A stretch of DNA of 64,000 nt, taken from positions 1 through 64,000 of the forward strand of contig NZ_NFJQ01000010.1 of the NCBI RefSeq assembly GCF_002159945.1. Reading direction: 5' to 3'. The translations under genes and the position numbers were made by a program. This document shows, piece after piece, positions 23,756-32,637 of this stretch. A model generated the notes under the pieces. The model was not told the DNA's origin. It worked only from the letters and a program-made list of their open reading frames with translations, and did not search any database. Source of the stretch: Cloacibacillus sp. An23 (GTDB lineage: Bacteria > Synergistota > Synergistia > Synergistales > Synergistaceae). Numbering within the stretch: position 1 is the first letter of the stretch; every line of letters starts with the position of its first letter.

Positions 23756-23761
23756 ATTATA
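23756..23761 (-). promoter_or_regulatory. Extended -10 box of the tRNA-Pro promoter
   Basis: TGGTATAAT in minus sense lies 12 bases before the tRNA 5' end. The -35 (TTTTAA at 17-base spacing) is weak. Confidence 0.6.
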
Positions 23762-23820
23762 CCATGACTTGGCGGATATTAAAAAGCAGAAGTAAGCGGG
23801 ATTTCGTCGTAACGACCGCT

Positions 23821-24741
23821 TCAATCCGGCGCTCCGCTCCTTACGTCGTCGAGCTGGGCTATGAGAGTCGCAGCGAACAGCACGGCGCATCCGGTCAGCT
23901 CACGCGCGGAGAGCGTCTCTCCGAGCACAAAGTAGCCGAAGATCGCCGCGAATACTGATTCCGTGCTCATTATGATGCAGGTCGTCAGCGGCTGGACGTA
24001 ACGCTGCGCGGACATCTGGAAGGTGTAGGCGACGCATGTGCAGACGAGGCCTGCGTATACGACCGGCTTCCACGACGCGGCGACGGCGGCGAAGTCGGGA
24101 CGCTCGAATATCAGCGAGCCTGCGACGGAGAGCAAAGCGACTGTAGCGAACTGTACGGCCGACAGCTTTACGGGGTCGCTTTTTCTTGAAAATGCGGAAC
24201 AGGCCATGATGTGCGCCGCCCAGAAGAAAGCGCCAAGAAAGATGACGAGGTCGCCGCGCCCTATGAAAAATCCGTCTTTTATTGAGAGCAGGTAGAGGCC
24301 GCCCATGCTCATGAAGATCGACGCGACAGCCGTGCGCGAAGGTATTTTCCCAGCGAATAGGCCGTACAGCGGCACTATAACGATGAATGTCGCCGTTATG
24401 AAGGCTGTTTTTCCTGCGGTTGTGCCCTGCATGCCGGCGAGCTGGAGCACCGAGCCGGAGAAGAGCGCCGCTCCGCATATCGCGCCGTGCTTGATGATTC
24501 TACCCAGTTCGGCACGTTTTTCGCCGGCGGAGAGCGTTTCGCCTCCGTCTCCCGTTTCGCCTCGCTTCCATGTTACGAAAAGCAGCAGCGCAAGGGCGGC
24601 GGAGCTTACGACGTATCGGCTCGCGCAAAAGGTCAGCGGCCCTATTTCCTGCATCCCGAGTATCTGGGCTATATAGGATGTTCCCCAAATAACGGCGCAT
24701 GAGACCAGCATGGCGGTCGAGACTGCGCGTCTTTTCAGCAT
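23821..24741 (-). CDS. EamA/DMT-family transporter
   Basis: A protein of about 306 residues from the ATG at 24741 (MLKRRAVSTAMLVSCAVIW), preceded by a GGGGGG; the frame is open to 24810 over the neighbouring gene. It has two tandem EamA halves and about ten membrane segments. WGTSYIAQILGMQEIGPLTF is the typical first-helix signature and QPLTTCIIMSTESVFAAIFG the second-half one. A metabolite exporter is likely; substrate unknown. Confidence 0.9.
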   Translation of the reverse strand: MLKRRAVSTAMLVSCAVIWGTSYIAQILGMQEIGPLTFCASRYVVSSAALALLLFVTWKRGETGDGGETLSAGEKRAELGRIIKHGAICGAALFSGSVLQLAGMQGTTAGKTAFITATFIVIVPLYGLFAGKIPSRTAVASIFMSMGGLYLLSIKDGFFIGRGDLVIFLGAFFWAAHIMACSAFSRKSDPVKLSAVQFATVALLSVAGSLIFERPDFAAVAASWKPVVYAGLVCTCVAYTFQMSAQRYVQPLTTCIIMSTESVFAAIFGYFVLGETLSARELTGCAVLFAATLIAQLDDVRSGAPD

Positions 24742-24796
24742 TGCGGATTCCCCCCGAATTCCCCGCCCGGCGCCGGAGAGCGCCGGGCCGCGCGGC

Positions 24797-26992
24797 TCAG
24801 TTGTTTTCAACGAGCTTTATTTCTTTAGCGGAAAGATTATATAGTTTGTATACGGCTCTGTCGAGGAGGCGCTCCGTCTCAGAGGCTTCCGGAGAAATTT
24901 TTTTGTACTTTCCAGGCGGATCCTGCGCGTAGAGCTCCGAGAGTTTTTTCCCCGCCGCCGTTATCTCTTCCATCAACGCGCGCTGCGCCGCGTTTTCCAT
25001 GTTGACTCGGCGTATCGGAAGCGACGAGAGCACCGACGTTCGCAGTTCAAAATATCCGTTGAGAAGCTCGGGTGAGCGGGCGCGAAATATGTAGTCCATG
25101 ACCTTGGAGTTCAGCAGCGCGAGCAGGAACCAGTCGCAGCCCTCTATCACGCAGCACTTGTCGTTGACGTAGGCCGGGCTTTCGGAAGCAGCCGCCGAAA
25201 GACGTTTCGTTATCACCGGAAGGATCAGTTTTCCGCGTTCGAAAACGCCGTAGTATTTGCACGACCGAAGCTCCCACCAGTAATCTCCCATATCGCGCCG
25301 TTTCGCGGCTCTGCGCTCGAACGGAGCCAGGCGAGAGGCGACCTCCGGATGGTGCGCGGCGAACCAGCGGTCCGGCGCTTCCAGCTCGCGGCGGCGGTCC
25401 GTGTAGCCTTTGGGCATGAAGATGAGGCGTTTTTTCGCCGGCGGAAGATAGTAGCGCTTCACCTCGCGCCCAGTGTAGAACGGAACGAGCATCGAGGCCG
25501 ACTCCGGTTCGGCGGAGGCTATTTCCTCCGCCTCTGCCGCGTCGATTACAAACGCTTCGTTGAGCCCGGTCAGCACGCCGCGATAGACGCCGCCGGCGCA
25601 CGCGGCGAGCGGCACGCTTTTTTCGCATATTTTTTCTTCGAGGCTTTTTTTATCGGCTTCCGTGAAGTTCCATGGCGTTTCGCCGAGCTCTTCCGCGCCT
25701 CGCACGTAGGGCTGTACCGACGCCCGCGCGCGCGGCAGCCCGTTCCACGCGCCGTCGGCGGCTATAACGAGGACCGGCTCGTCGTGCACAGCCTCTTTAT
25801 AGAACGATAGGACGCAGAGCGGCATGGCGGATCCGGTCATCTGAGGCGCGCTGCCGAGGTCGGCGACCATACGCGGCGGGCGCAGCGCGAAGAAGCGCCG
25901 CAACCCTTCTCCGTAGCGCGACCGCATCCATTTGTTTGATATGAGCATGACTGCGCTCCCGTCAGGCGAGAGCATGGACGCCGCCTTCTCGACGTAGTAG
26001 CAGTAGAGGTCAGCGCCGAACTGTGACGAAGCGTAGCCGCCGAGCAGAGGTTTTATCGAAGTGAAATGTTCCCCGCGGACATGCGGCGGCTTCGAGACGA
26101 CGAGGCTGAATTCTTCGCCGTCCATCACGCCGTCTACGAGGACGCTGCCCCATACGAAATGTCCCTCGGCGGGCGCGGCGTCATATTTGAGCATAAGGGC
26201 CGCGCGCAGCGCGTCGAGCGCCGTTGCAGAGCAGTCCGTCGCGTAAAGGCCGTTCCTTATAAATTCCGCGGCGAATCTTGCCGCGCCGCGCCCCGACGTC
26301 CCGAGATACTTGCCCAGCTTGACTCGCGCCTCCGCCAGCTTCTCTACGACGGCGAGCACGATTTTCCCGTCAGACGCCGCGAGGTCGCAGAAGCGGATCG
26401 AAGCCAGAGCTTCGTCTATTTTCGCCGCGTGCAGACGCACCAGGCTGTCGTCGAAAAGTATCCTGTCGTCGGAGACATAGCCGTCGAGCGCCGCTTCGCT
26501 GAGGCCGCAGCTTTTATGTATGTACATTTTCAGCCCTTCGGCGCATATGAAGTCCATCAGCTCCGGAGGGACCGTTACGCTTTTTACAGGCGACGAAACG
26601 GCGAGCGCGATAAGCCCGCGCCAGTTTTCCGACGGCGGCACGCACGCCAGCACGCCGCCGCACTCCTCCGACGCGGCGCAGGCTTCTACGAATCTTATTA
26701 TGTTTTCTTCTTTCACTGCGGTGATTTCGACTCCAGGGCAGAGTTTTACAAGAGCCACGTCGATCCTGCCGCAGCCCATCAGAGGCGAGTGGCTGCCGAT
26801 TATTTTATAAGAAGAGATCAACGACTTGAATCCGCGCGGAATGCGGCGGCCCGACCGTATTCGTCCGTCGCCGGCAGAGACGTTGGAAAAGACGGAACGC
26901 GCCAGCAAGAAAAACTTTTCCGAGTCGAAGCCCTCTTCGCACGGCGCGCTGTACAACAGGGACGGATTTCCCTTCGGCATATGAGACACCAC
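24797..26992 (-). CDS. Eco57I/TaqI-like DNA methyltransferase homologue with degenerate catalytic motifs
   Basis: A 731-residue protein (an ATG at 26980 is an alternative start). The C-terminal half matches type II/IIG specificity regions: LVPFYTGREVKRYYLPPAKK, LIFMPKGYTDRRRELEAP, KLILPVITKRL, CVIEGCDWFLLALLNSKVM and LPIRRVN. The methyltransferase part is altered. Expected motif I (DPACGSG) reads RFCDLAASDGKIV, and expected NPPY reads VVSKPPHVRG, though ADLYCYYVEKA and VMLISNKWMRS are kept. Probably a catalytically dead methyltransferase or DNA-binding protein; no nuclease motif found. Confidence 0.7.
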   Translation of the reverse strand: MVSHMPKGNPSLLYSAPCEEGFDSEKFFLLARSVFSNVSAGDGRIRSGRRIPRGFKSLISSYKIIGSHSPLMGCGRIDVALVKLCPGVEITAVKEENIIRFVEACAASEECGGVLACVPPSENWRGLIALAVSSPVKSVTVPPELMDFICAEGLKMYIHKSCGLSEAALDGYVSDDRILFDDSLVRLHAAKIDEALASIRFCDLAASDGKIVLAVVEKLAEARVKLGKYLGTSGRGAARFAAEFIRNGLYATDCSATALDALRAALMLKYDAAPAEGHFVWGSVLVDGVMDGEEFSLVVSKPPHVRGEHFTSIKPLLGGYASSQFGADLYCYYVEKAASMLSPDGSAVMLISNKWMRSRYGEGLRRFFALRPPRMVADLGSAPQMTGSAMPLCVLSFYKEAVHDEPVLVIAADGAWNGLPRARASVQPYVRGAEELGETPWNFTEADKKSLEEKICEKSVPLAACAGGVYRGVLTGLNEAFVIDAAEAEEIASAEPESASMLVPFYTGREVKRYYLPPAKKRLIFMPKGYTDRRRELEAPDRWFAAHHPEVASRLAPFERRAAKRRDMGDYWWELRSCKYYGVFERGKLILPVITKRLSAAASESPAYVNDKCCVIEGCDWFLLALLNSKVMDYIFRARSPELLNGYFELRTSVLSSLPIRRVNMENAAQRALMEEITAAGKKLSELYAQDPPGKYKKISPEASETERLLDRAVYKLYNLSAKEIKLVENN

Positions 26993-27410
26993 CCGCTCGC
27001 AGTATTCGTATCTCTAAGTATAAAGCATCGCGCCTCAAAAATACATCCCGCCTTCGCCGTAAGAGCCGATGCGGAACGGCGTTCATACGCCGCGTGCCAT
27101 TTCATACGATTTTATCAGAAGTCTGCGGCGCGGCCTCCGGCCCCTGCGCAGTCGCACATCCATGTGCGAGAAAGCGCCGGCCGCGGCGACAGATGCAAAC
27201 GTACTGGAGGACCTCCCCCAGCCGGTCGCAGTCGTCGCTGCCGGGCCGGGGACTGAGTTTCGTACGAGACGACGCGGCCGCCGCATCCGCCGGAACTCGT
27301 GAAATAAATCCGAGTAAGCAATGAAAAGCGCGAAACTCTGAACGGCTGGCGCAGTACGCGGAAAGCATATGAAAATGCCGGAGTTTTTAAGCTCCGGCTT
27401 TTGCGGTTCG
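26993..27410. other. Intergenic stretch without a supported gene
   Basis: About 418 bases between asd and the methyltransferase-like gene. Short frames run on both strands (for example 27069-27302 plus) but none has a convincing start or a recognisable product. The only clear element is the asd terminator at its left side. Confidence 0.6.
27377..27398 (-). terminator. Terminator of the thr-lysC-asd operon
   Basis: GCCGGAG (27377-27383) and CTCCGGC (27392-27398) form a 7-bp stem with an AT-rich loop. In minus sense it is followed by ATTTTC, 13 bases past the asd stop. Confidence 0.75.
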
Positions 27411-28415
27411 TTACAGAAGCAGCTCGGCGACCTGGACGGCGTTGAGCGCAGCTCCTTTGCGCAGATTGTCTCCGACGACCCACATCGCAAGCGCGTTGTC
27501 GAGCCCGGTGTCGCGGCGTATGCGTCCGACGCAGACGTCGTCCGTTCCGGCCACGTCGAGCGGCAGCGGGTACTCAGCGGACTGCGGGTCGTCGCGTACG
27601 ACGACGCCTGGAGCTTTTGAGAGTATATCGCGAGCCTCGTCCGGCGTTATCGGACGTTCAAACTGCGCCGTCACGCTCTCGCCGTGGCAGCGGAATATCG
27701 GAACGCGCACCGTGATGCCGCTTACGCGAAGCTCCGGAAGGTGCATTATCTTGCGCGACTCGTTGACCATCTTCCACTCTTCCTCGGAGATCCCCTCTCC
27801 GTCGAACGGGCCGATGTGCGGCAGGAGGTTGAAGGCTATCCCGTGCGGATAGACCTTTTCCTCGTAACCCTTGCCTTCGAGCGCCGCGAGAGCGCCGTCG
27901 CGGAGGGATTCTATCGCCGCTTTACCCGTTCCAGCGACGGACTGATAGGTGCTGATGTTGATATATTTGAGCCCGGCCGCCTTGTGCAGCGGGTACAGCA
28001 CGACTACCGCCTGTATCGTCGAGCAGTTCGGGTTGGCGATTATGCCCTTCTTCTTCGCGAGCGCGACGTCTCCGGCGTTGATTTCTGGAACTATAAGCGG
28101 AACGTCTGGGTCCATGCGCCACGCAGAGCTGTTATCTACGACGGTCGCACCGCTCGCAGCGGCGACGGGAGCCCAGCGCTTCGACGTCTTGCCTCCCGCC
28201 GAGAAGAGCGCTATGTCGACATCCTTGAAGGAGTCCTCGCGGACGGCGCGCACTGTAACGTCTTCTCCGCAGAATTTGATCTTCTTCCCCTCTGAGCGTT
28301 CAGACGCGAGCGGAACGAGTTCCGATACCGGGAAATTCCTCTGTTCGAGCGTGAGAAGCATCTCCCGTCCGACGAGGCCGGTGGCTCCAAGCACGGCTAC
28401 CCTCATGCCGCTCAT
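27411..28415 (-). CDS. asd: Aspartate-semialdehyde dehydrogenase
   Basis: A 334-residue enzyme from the ATG at 28415, which overlaps the lysC stop (TGATG); the frame is open further up but the family starts at MRVAVLGATGLVGREML. The active-site Cys is in GIIANPNCSTIQAVV, and the catalytic His lies in TVRVPIFRCHGESVTAQF. It reduces aspartyl phosphate to the semialdehyde, feeding lysine, threonine and methionine. It is the last gene of the thrC-thrB-lysC-asd operon. Confidence 0.96.
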   Translation of the reverse strand: MSGMRVAVLGATGLVGREMLLTLEQRNFPVSELVPLASERSEGKKIKFCGEDVTVRAVREDSFKDVDIALFSAGGKTSKRWAPVAAASGATVVDNSSAWRMDPDVPLIVPEINAGDVALAKKKGIIANPNCSTIQAVVVLYPLHKAAGLKYINISTYQSVAGTGKAAIESLRDGALAALEGKGYEEKVYPHGIAFNLLPHIGPFDGEGISEEEWKMVNESRKIMHLPELRVSGITVRVPIFRCHGESVTAQFERPITPDEARDILSKAPGVVVRDDPQSAEYPLPLDVAGTDDVCVGRIRRDTGLDNALAMWVVGDNLRKGAALNAVQVAELLL

Positions 28416-29647
28416 CAGAACGCCACCTCGTCTATAAAGTGATCGTGCAGCTCGCGAACGGCGTCCTCCGCGCGCGAAGAGCCGACGACGCATGTGATGG
28501 CGAGAGCGGTCGAGGCTATCATTTCTATATTTATGCCTGCCTCCGCAAGTATATTGAACATCTTAGACGGTATCTCGGGGTGGTTCGCTATGCCGGCGCC
28601 GACGATCGAGACGCGCGCTATCTCCGTGTCGAAGGAGACGCCCTGCGCATCGACCTCGCGGCACATTTCGCGGCAGACCTGGCTCGCGACTTCGAGGTTT
28701 GTTTTTTTGACAAGGAAGCCTATATCGTTGACGCCTCCGCGCATATTGTTCTGAATTATCATTTCCGCGCCGACGCCCTTCTCTGCGAGGTTCGCGAAAA
28801 GGCGCGCTGCGACGCCCGGAATGTCAGGCACTCCAAGCAGCACTACCTTCGCCGCCTTCATATCGTGGACGACGGCCTTTATTATAAGTCCCTCCGTTAC
28901 CGGGTTGCTCATTACCCATGTGCCCTCCTCTTCAACAAAACTTGAACCGACATAAAGCGGCACGTCGTAGCGCGCCGCCATCTCGACGCTCCTGGCCTGA
29001 AGGACGTTCGCGCCCTGCACCGCCATCTCCATACATTCTTCGAATCCGAGCTGTTTAAGCTTGCGCGGATTTTTTACGACGCGCGGGTCGCCGGTCATTA
29101 TGCCCGTCACGTCTTTCAGAAGGCGGCACGACTGCGCGCCCAGAGCGGCGGCGAGCGCGACGGCGGAAAGGTCGGAGCCTCCGCGTCCGAGAGTTATCAC
29201 GTCCCCGTTGTCCGTTATAGCCTGAAATCCCGTTATGACCGCGACGGTGCCTTCGTTGAGCACCTTTTCGACGGCCTCCGGCTCTATCCTGTAAATACGT
29301 CCCTCCATCGGGAAGCCTTTGGCGCGGATGCCCGCCTGCTGCGCCGTGAACGACTGCGCCGGAAGCCCGAACTGCTTGAGCGCGAGCGCGAGCAGCGCGA
29401 CGCTCTGCTGTTCGCCGGTGGCGAGGAGCTGATCCATTTCGCGTCCGTCCGTCTCGGAAGCGACGTCGTTGGCGAGCGCGAGAAGGTCGTCCGTCGTGTT
29501 GCCCATCGCGGAGACTACGACCGCGACGCGGTAGCCCTCTTCGCGCGTCTTTTTGACTATCTGCGCGACGTGCTTCATGCGCGCCGAGTCCGCCACCGAG
29601 GAACCCCCGAATTTAAGGACGGTAAGCGGCAGTTTGTCCCATTCCAT
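28415..29647 (-). CDS. lysC: Aspartate kinase
   Basis: A 410-residue enzyme. The kinase domain begins LTVLKFGGSSVADSARMK and contains VITGFQAITDNGDVITLGRG and GGSDLSAVALAAALGAQ. Two ACT domains follow (VLLGVPDIPGVAARLFANLA and VSIVGAGIANHPEIPSKMFN), which usually bind lysine and/or threonine for feedback control. It phosphorylates aspartate. It lies tightly between thrB and asd. Confidence 0.96.
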   Translation of the reverse strand: MEWDKLPLTVLKFGGSSVADSARMKHVAQIVKKTREEGYRVAVVVSAMGNTTDDLLALANDVASETDGREMDQLLATGEQQSVALLALALKQFGLPAQSFTAQQAGIRAKGFPMEGRIYRIEPEAVEKVLNEGTVAVITGFQAITDNGDVITLGRGGSDLSAVALAAALGAQSCRLLKDVTGIMTGDPRVVKNPRKLKQLGFEECMEMAVQGANVLQARSVEMAARYDVPLYVGSSFVEEEGTWVMSNPVTEGLIIKAVVHDMKAAKVVLLGVPDIPGVAARLFANLAEKGVGAEMIIQNNMRGGVNDIGFLVKKTNLEVASQVCREMCREVDAQGVSFDTEIARVSIVGAGIANHPEIPSKMFNILAEAGINIEMIASTALAITCVVGSSRAEDAVRELHDHFIDEVAF

Positions 29648-30610
29648 CTATCTGCACCTCCGATATTCCTCAAGCAGGCGGGGAAACTCCATATCTACGT
29701 CTACGCGCGCGCCCTGAGCGCTGCCGTCGAGTACGAAGAACTGCGAGCGCACTCCGTGTTCGGTGAACGTACGGCACATCGCCTCCGCGACGCGCTGCGT
29801 CGAGCCTTTGACCAGAGCGATGACGCTCGGCCCGGAGCCGCTGATCGCGACGCTCAAGCATTCGGGCAGGGCCTCGACGCGTGAGAATATCACGTCGCCG
29901 CCGGAAAAGAGCTTGCTGCGGTATTGCTGGTGCAGCCTGTCGTCCATTCCCCACTTGAGATAGTCCCATTTCCCAGTGGCCCACGCGGCCGTCAGCAGCG
30001 CGGCGCGCCCGACGTTGAATACGGCGTCGGCGAACGGCACTTCCTTCGGCAGCGCATTGCGCGCGTCAGAGGTCTTGACCCGTTCGTCGGGGACGGCGAC
30101 GACGCAAAGCACCTCTGGCGGAAGCGGCGGAAGGTTGACGTACCGCAGCTCCTTTCCATCCCAGCAGCTTACGACCATGCCTCCGAGGAAGCAGGGCGCT
30201 ACGTTGTCTGGGTGTCCCTCTATCACCGTCATCGCACGCAGCAGTTCGTCGTCGTCCGCGTCGTATCCAGTAAGATACTTCGCTATCAGCACGCCAGCGA
30301 CGACAGCGCCCGCGGAGCTGCCGAGGCCGCGGCAGAGCGGGATGATGTTGTGGCACCACAGAGCAAAGCCGGGCCCAGTGACGTTCCATCTTTTACAAGT
30401 CTCTTCGTAGGCTTTGACTACGAGGTTCGCCTTCGGCGACGAGAGCTCGCGGCTCCCCTCTCCGAGCGCCTCGACCCGATACTCGCCCTCAGGCAGAAGC
30501 TCCGTGACTTTGAAGATGTTATAAAGCGAGACCGCCATCCCGATCGTATCGAAGCCGGAGCCGAGGTTGGCGCTCGTCGCGGGAACGCGGAGCGTTATCA
30601 GCGCGTTCAC
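29648..30610 (-). CDS. thrB: Homoserine kinase
   Basis: A 320-residue GHMP kinase: ITLRVPATSANLGSGFDTIG at the N-terminus, the ATP loop IPLCRGLGSSAGAVVAG near 90-106, and the C-terminal motif CLSVAISGSGPSVIAL. It converts homoserine to O-phosphohomoserine for the threonine synthase encoded just upstream. Its start overlaps the thrC stop by 4 bases. Confidence 0.95.
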   Translation of the reverse strand: MNALITLRVPATSANLGSGFDTIGMAVSLYNIFKVTELLPEGEYRVEALGEGSRELSSPKANLVVKAYEETCKRWNVTGPGFALWCHNIIPLCRGLGSSAGAVVAGVLIAKYLTGYDADDDELLRAMTVIEGHPDNVAPCFLGGMVVSCWDGKELRYVNLPPLPPEVLCVVAVPDERVKTSDARNALPKEVPFADAVFNVGRAALLTAAWATGKWDYLKWGMDDRLHQQYRSKLFSGGDVIFSRVEALPECLSVAISGSGPSVIALVKGSTQRVAEAMCRTFTEHGVRSQFFVLDGSAQGARVDVDMEFPRLLEEYRRCR

Positions 30611-31647
30611 CCCTTCATCACCTCCATAAGCTCGTCGAAGCTGTCTCCGATCTCAACAGGGCGGCCCACCTGCGACATTGCGGTGTCGGGGTCTTTCAGA
30701 CCGTTGCCCGTAAGTATCATGACCGCTGTGATTCCGCGCGGCAGGCGGCCTTCCTTCTTTAACTTTATAAGTCCGGCGAGCGGCGCGCACGAAGCCGGCT
30801 CTGCGAAGACGCCGCCCTTCGACGAAAGTATGTACTGCGCCGCGAGTATTTCTTCGTCCGTGACGGAGTTGAACTCTCCGGAGGACTGCGCGACGGCCTC
30901 CTTCGCGAGGTGCGCGCTTACAGGATTGCCTATACGTATCGCCGTCGCCACCGTCTCCGGATTCGGACACGGCTCGCCTGTCACGAGCGGAGCCGCCCCC
31001 GCAGCCTGGAAGCCCATCATACGCGGCAGCTTGTCTATCTTTCCGAGATCCCTGTACTGCTTATAGCCGGCCCAATAGGCGCTGATGTTCCCCGCGTTGC
31101 CGACCGGGATAGCGTGCAAGTCCGGCGCGCGTCCGAGCGCTTCGCAGATCTCCCACGCGCCGCTTCTCTGCCCCCAAAGGCGATAAGGGTTTACGGAGTT
31201 TACTATGGCGAAGCCCTCGCGTTCCGCCGCCTCGCGCGCCATCTCGAGAGCGCGGTCGAAATTGCCGCGCACCGCTATGACCTTAGCGCCGTACATGAGA
31301 GCCTGCGCCAGCTTGCCGAGGGCAACCTTCCCCGCCGGAAGCAGCACGAAGCATGGAACCTGCGCCGCCGCCGCGTAAGCCGCGGCTGAAGCCGAGGTGT
31401 TGCCGGTAGAGGCGCAGACGAGCGCTTTCGCGCCGTCCTCAAGCGCTTTTGCTACAGCCATAACCATCCCCCTGTCCTTGAACGAACCGGACGGGTTGCA
31501 CCCTTCGAGCTTGGCCCACAGCTCTATCTCGAGCATCCTGCTGATGCCGTCGAGATGTACTAGCGGCGTAGAACCTTCGCCGAGCGTTATGCGCGGCGTC
31601 TTATCTGTGACGGGAAGAAGCTCCGCGTACCTGTCGATTACTCCCAT
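30607..31647 (-). CDS. thrC: Threonine synthase
   Basis: A 346-residue PLP enzyme of fold type II. The PLP lysine is in NPSGSFKDRGMVMAVAKAL, followed by LVCASTGNTSASAAAYAA and the glycine-rich PVGNAGNISAYWAGY phosphate loop. Length suits the short bacterial class. A good SD (GGAGG) stands before the ATG. It is the first gene of the operon and lies directly behind the T-box terminator, so threonine-tRNA charging should control the whole operon. Confidence 0.96.
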   Translation of the reverse strand: MGVIDRYAELLPVTDKTPRITLGEGSTPLVHLDGISRMLEIELWAKLEGCNPSGSFKDRGMVMAVAKALEDGAKALVCASTGNTSASAAAYAAAAQVPCFVLLPAGKVALGKLAQALMYGAKVIAVRGNFDRALEMAREAAEREGFAIVNSVNPYRLWGQRSGAWEICEALGRAPDLHAIPVGNAGNISAYWAGYKQYRDLGKIDKLPRMMGFQAAGAAPLVTGEPCPNPETVATAIRIGNPVSAHLAKEAVAQSSGEFNSVTDEEILAAQYILSSKGGVFAEPASCAPLAGLIKLKKEGRLPRGITAVMILTGNGLKDPDTAMSQVGRPVEIGDSFDELMEVMKG

Positions 31648-31686
31648 TGTAAAACTCCTCCAATCTGAAGACTGATGCCAGCCGTT

Positions 31687-31725
31687 AAAAAAGCGCCGCC
31701 TCTGCTTTTATTACAGAGGCGGCGC
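31687..31725 (-). terminator. Leader terminator of the threonine T-box
   Basis: A perfect 12-bp stem, GCGCCGCCTCTG with CAGAGGCGGCGC, 9-base loop, then six T's in minus sense (31687-31692). It lies 39 bases before thrC. It should form when tRNA-Thr is charged. Confidence 0.92.
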
Positions 31726-31950
31726 TGAATATGCTTTCCGCTGTTCCACTCTTATTCGGCCGTATGAAAACGGCCCTCGTTCGCGCTGTATCGGGCGCGC
31801 CCGGACGACTTATCTCTTTTTGAGCTTCGCCGCCGGCTCGGAGGTGGTCTTCCGGTTCGGTTCAACGAAGGCTTTTCAGCGTTTCAGCCCTCTCTCTGTG
31901 ATGAGCCCGAACTTTACTATCCTCGTCATTGCCGCAGGATTATTAAGTTC
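31687..31950 (-). promoter_or_regulatory. Threonine T-box leader
   Basis: Read in minus sense. Stem I has GAGG/CCTC and GTTCGG/CCGAAC helices around an internal loop with AGTA on the 5' side and GAAG-ACC-A on the 3' side; ACC (31846-31848) is a Thr codon followed by the expected A. The distal AGAGAGAGGGCTG element lies near 31885-31897. A GGCCGT/ACGGCC stem precedes the T-box-like GAGTGGAACAGCGG (31738-31751), whose TGGA would pair a UCCA tRNA end. A terminator hairpin follows. Confidence 0.88.
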
Positions 31951-31959
31951 AATGTTGAG

Positions 31960-31988
31960 TTTATACTACTCAGCGATACAATTGTCAA
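31960..31988 (-). promoter_or_regulatory. Promoter of the thrC operon
   Basis: TTGACA (31983-31988), 17-base spacer, TATAAA (31960-31965) in minus sense. It is consensus-like and places the start of transcription just ahead of the T-box leader. Confidence 0.88.
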
Positions 31989-32002
31989 GCGATAATTGAT
32001 AT

Positions 32003-32031
32003 TTGAAATTTCGCGCCCTTTCTGTTAGAAT
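32003..32031 (+). promoter_or_regulatory. Promoter of greA
   Basis: TTGAAA (32003-32008), 17 bases, TAGAAT (32026-32031) on the plus strand, divergent from the thrC promoter with 14 bases between the two -35 boxes. Confidence 0.8.
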
Positions 32032-32073
32032 GCTCAAGAATTAAGATATAGTGTTTTTAGGTGGGATATTTCA

Positions 32074-32562
32074 ATGGCAAAAGCATCAGCGGATAAAGTT
32101 GTTATGACGCGCGAGGGCTACGAAAAGCTCAAATCCGAGCTTGTAAGCCTGCGCGGCGACGGAAGAGCCGAGATAGCGGCGAAGCTTGAGGAAGCGAGAG
32201 CCTTCGGCGACTTGAGCGAGAACGCCGAGTACCATGCCGCGAAGGAGGAGCAGGAAAAGCTGGAGAACCGTATACTGCAGCTTGAGTACCAGCTCAGCAA
32301 AGCTCAGATAGTAGAGGCTCACGACGTCGATACGAGCATCGTCAGCCTCGGCACGACGGTGACTCTCGAAGATCTCGACCTCAAGAAGACCTTCGTCTAT
32401 ACCCTCGTCGGCACCGAAGAGGCCGACATAAAGGAAAACCGCATCTCCGCGGCCAGTCCGGTCGGTAAGGCCGTCATGGGCAAGCGCGCAGAGGAAGAGG
32501 TCATGGTCAGGACGCCGCGGGGCATCCGCCATCTCAGAGTTGCAAAGATTCAGCTCAAATAG
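32074..32562 (+). CDS. greA: Transcription elongation factor GreA
   Basis: A 162-residue protein. The N-terminal coiled coil includes VVMTREGYEKLKSELVSLRG and the tip acidic pair region FGDLSENAEYHAAKEEQ, which enters the RNA polymerase secondary channel to stimulate cleavage of backtracked RNA. The C-terminal FKBP-like domain ends ISAASPVGKAVMGKRAEEEV. It is a single-gene unit with its own promoter and terminator. Confidence 0.96.
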   Translation: MAKASADKVVMTREGYEKLKSELVSLRGDGRAEIAAKLEEARAFGDLSENAEYHAAKEEQEKLENRILQLEYQLSKAQIVEAHDVDTSIVSLGTTVTLEDLDLKKTFVYTLVGTEEADIKENRISAASPVGKAVMGKRAEEEVMVRTPRGIRHLRVAKIQLK

Positions 32563-32583
32563 CCGGCGTCGGAAAACGGACAT

Positions 32584-32619
32584 AAAAATAGGGGGACGCG
32601 AAAGCGTCCCCCTATTTTT
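32584..32619. terminator. Bidirectional terminator between greA and ddl
   Basis: AAAAATAGGGGGACGC, GAAA loop, GCGTCCCCCTATTTTT: a perfect 16-bp symmetric hairpin with T-runs in both directions, 22 bases after greA and 19 before the ddl stop. Confidence 0.93.
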
Positions 32620-32637
32620 ATGTCCACGTGCTTGTGA

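Noticed and set aside
27069-27302. Small frames in the gap between asd and the methyltransferase-like gene
   Set aside because: Both strands stay open by chance in this GC-rich stretch. No ribosome site or family similarity is evident.
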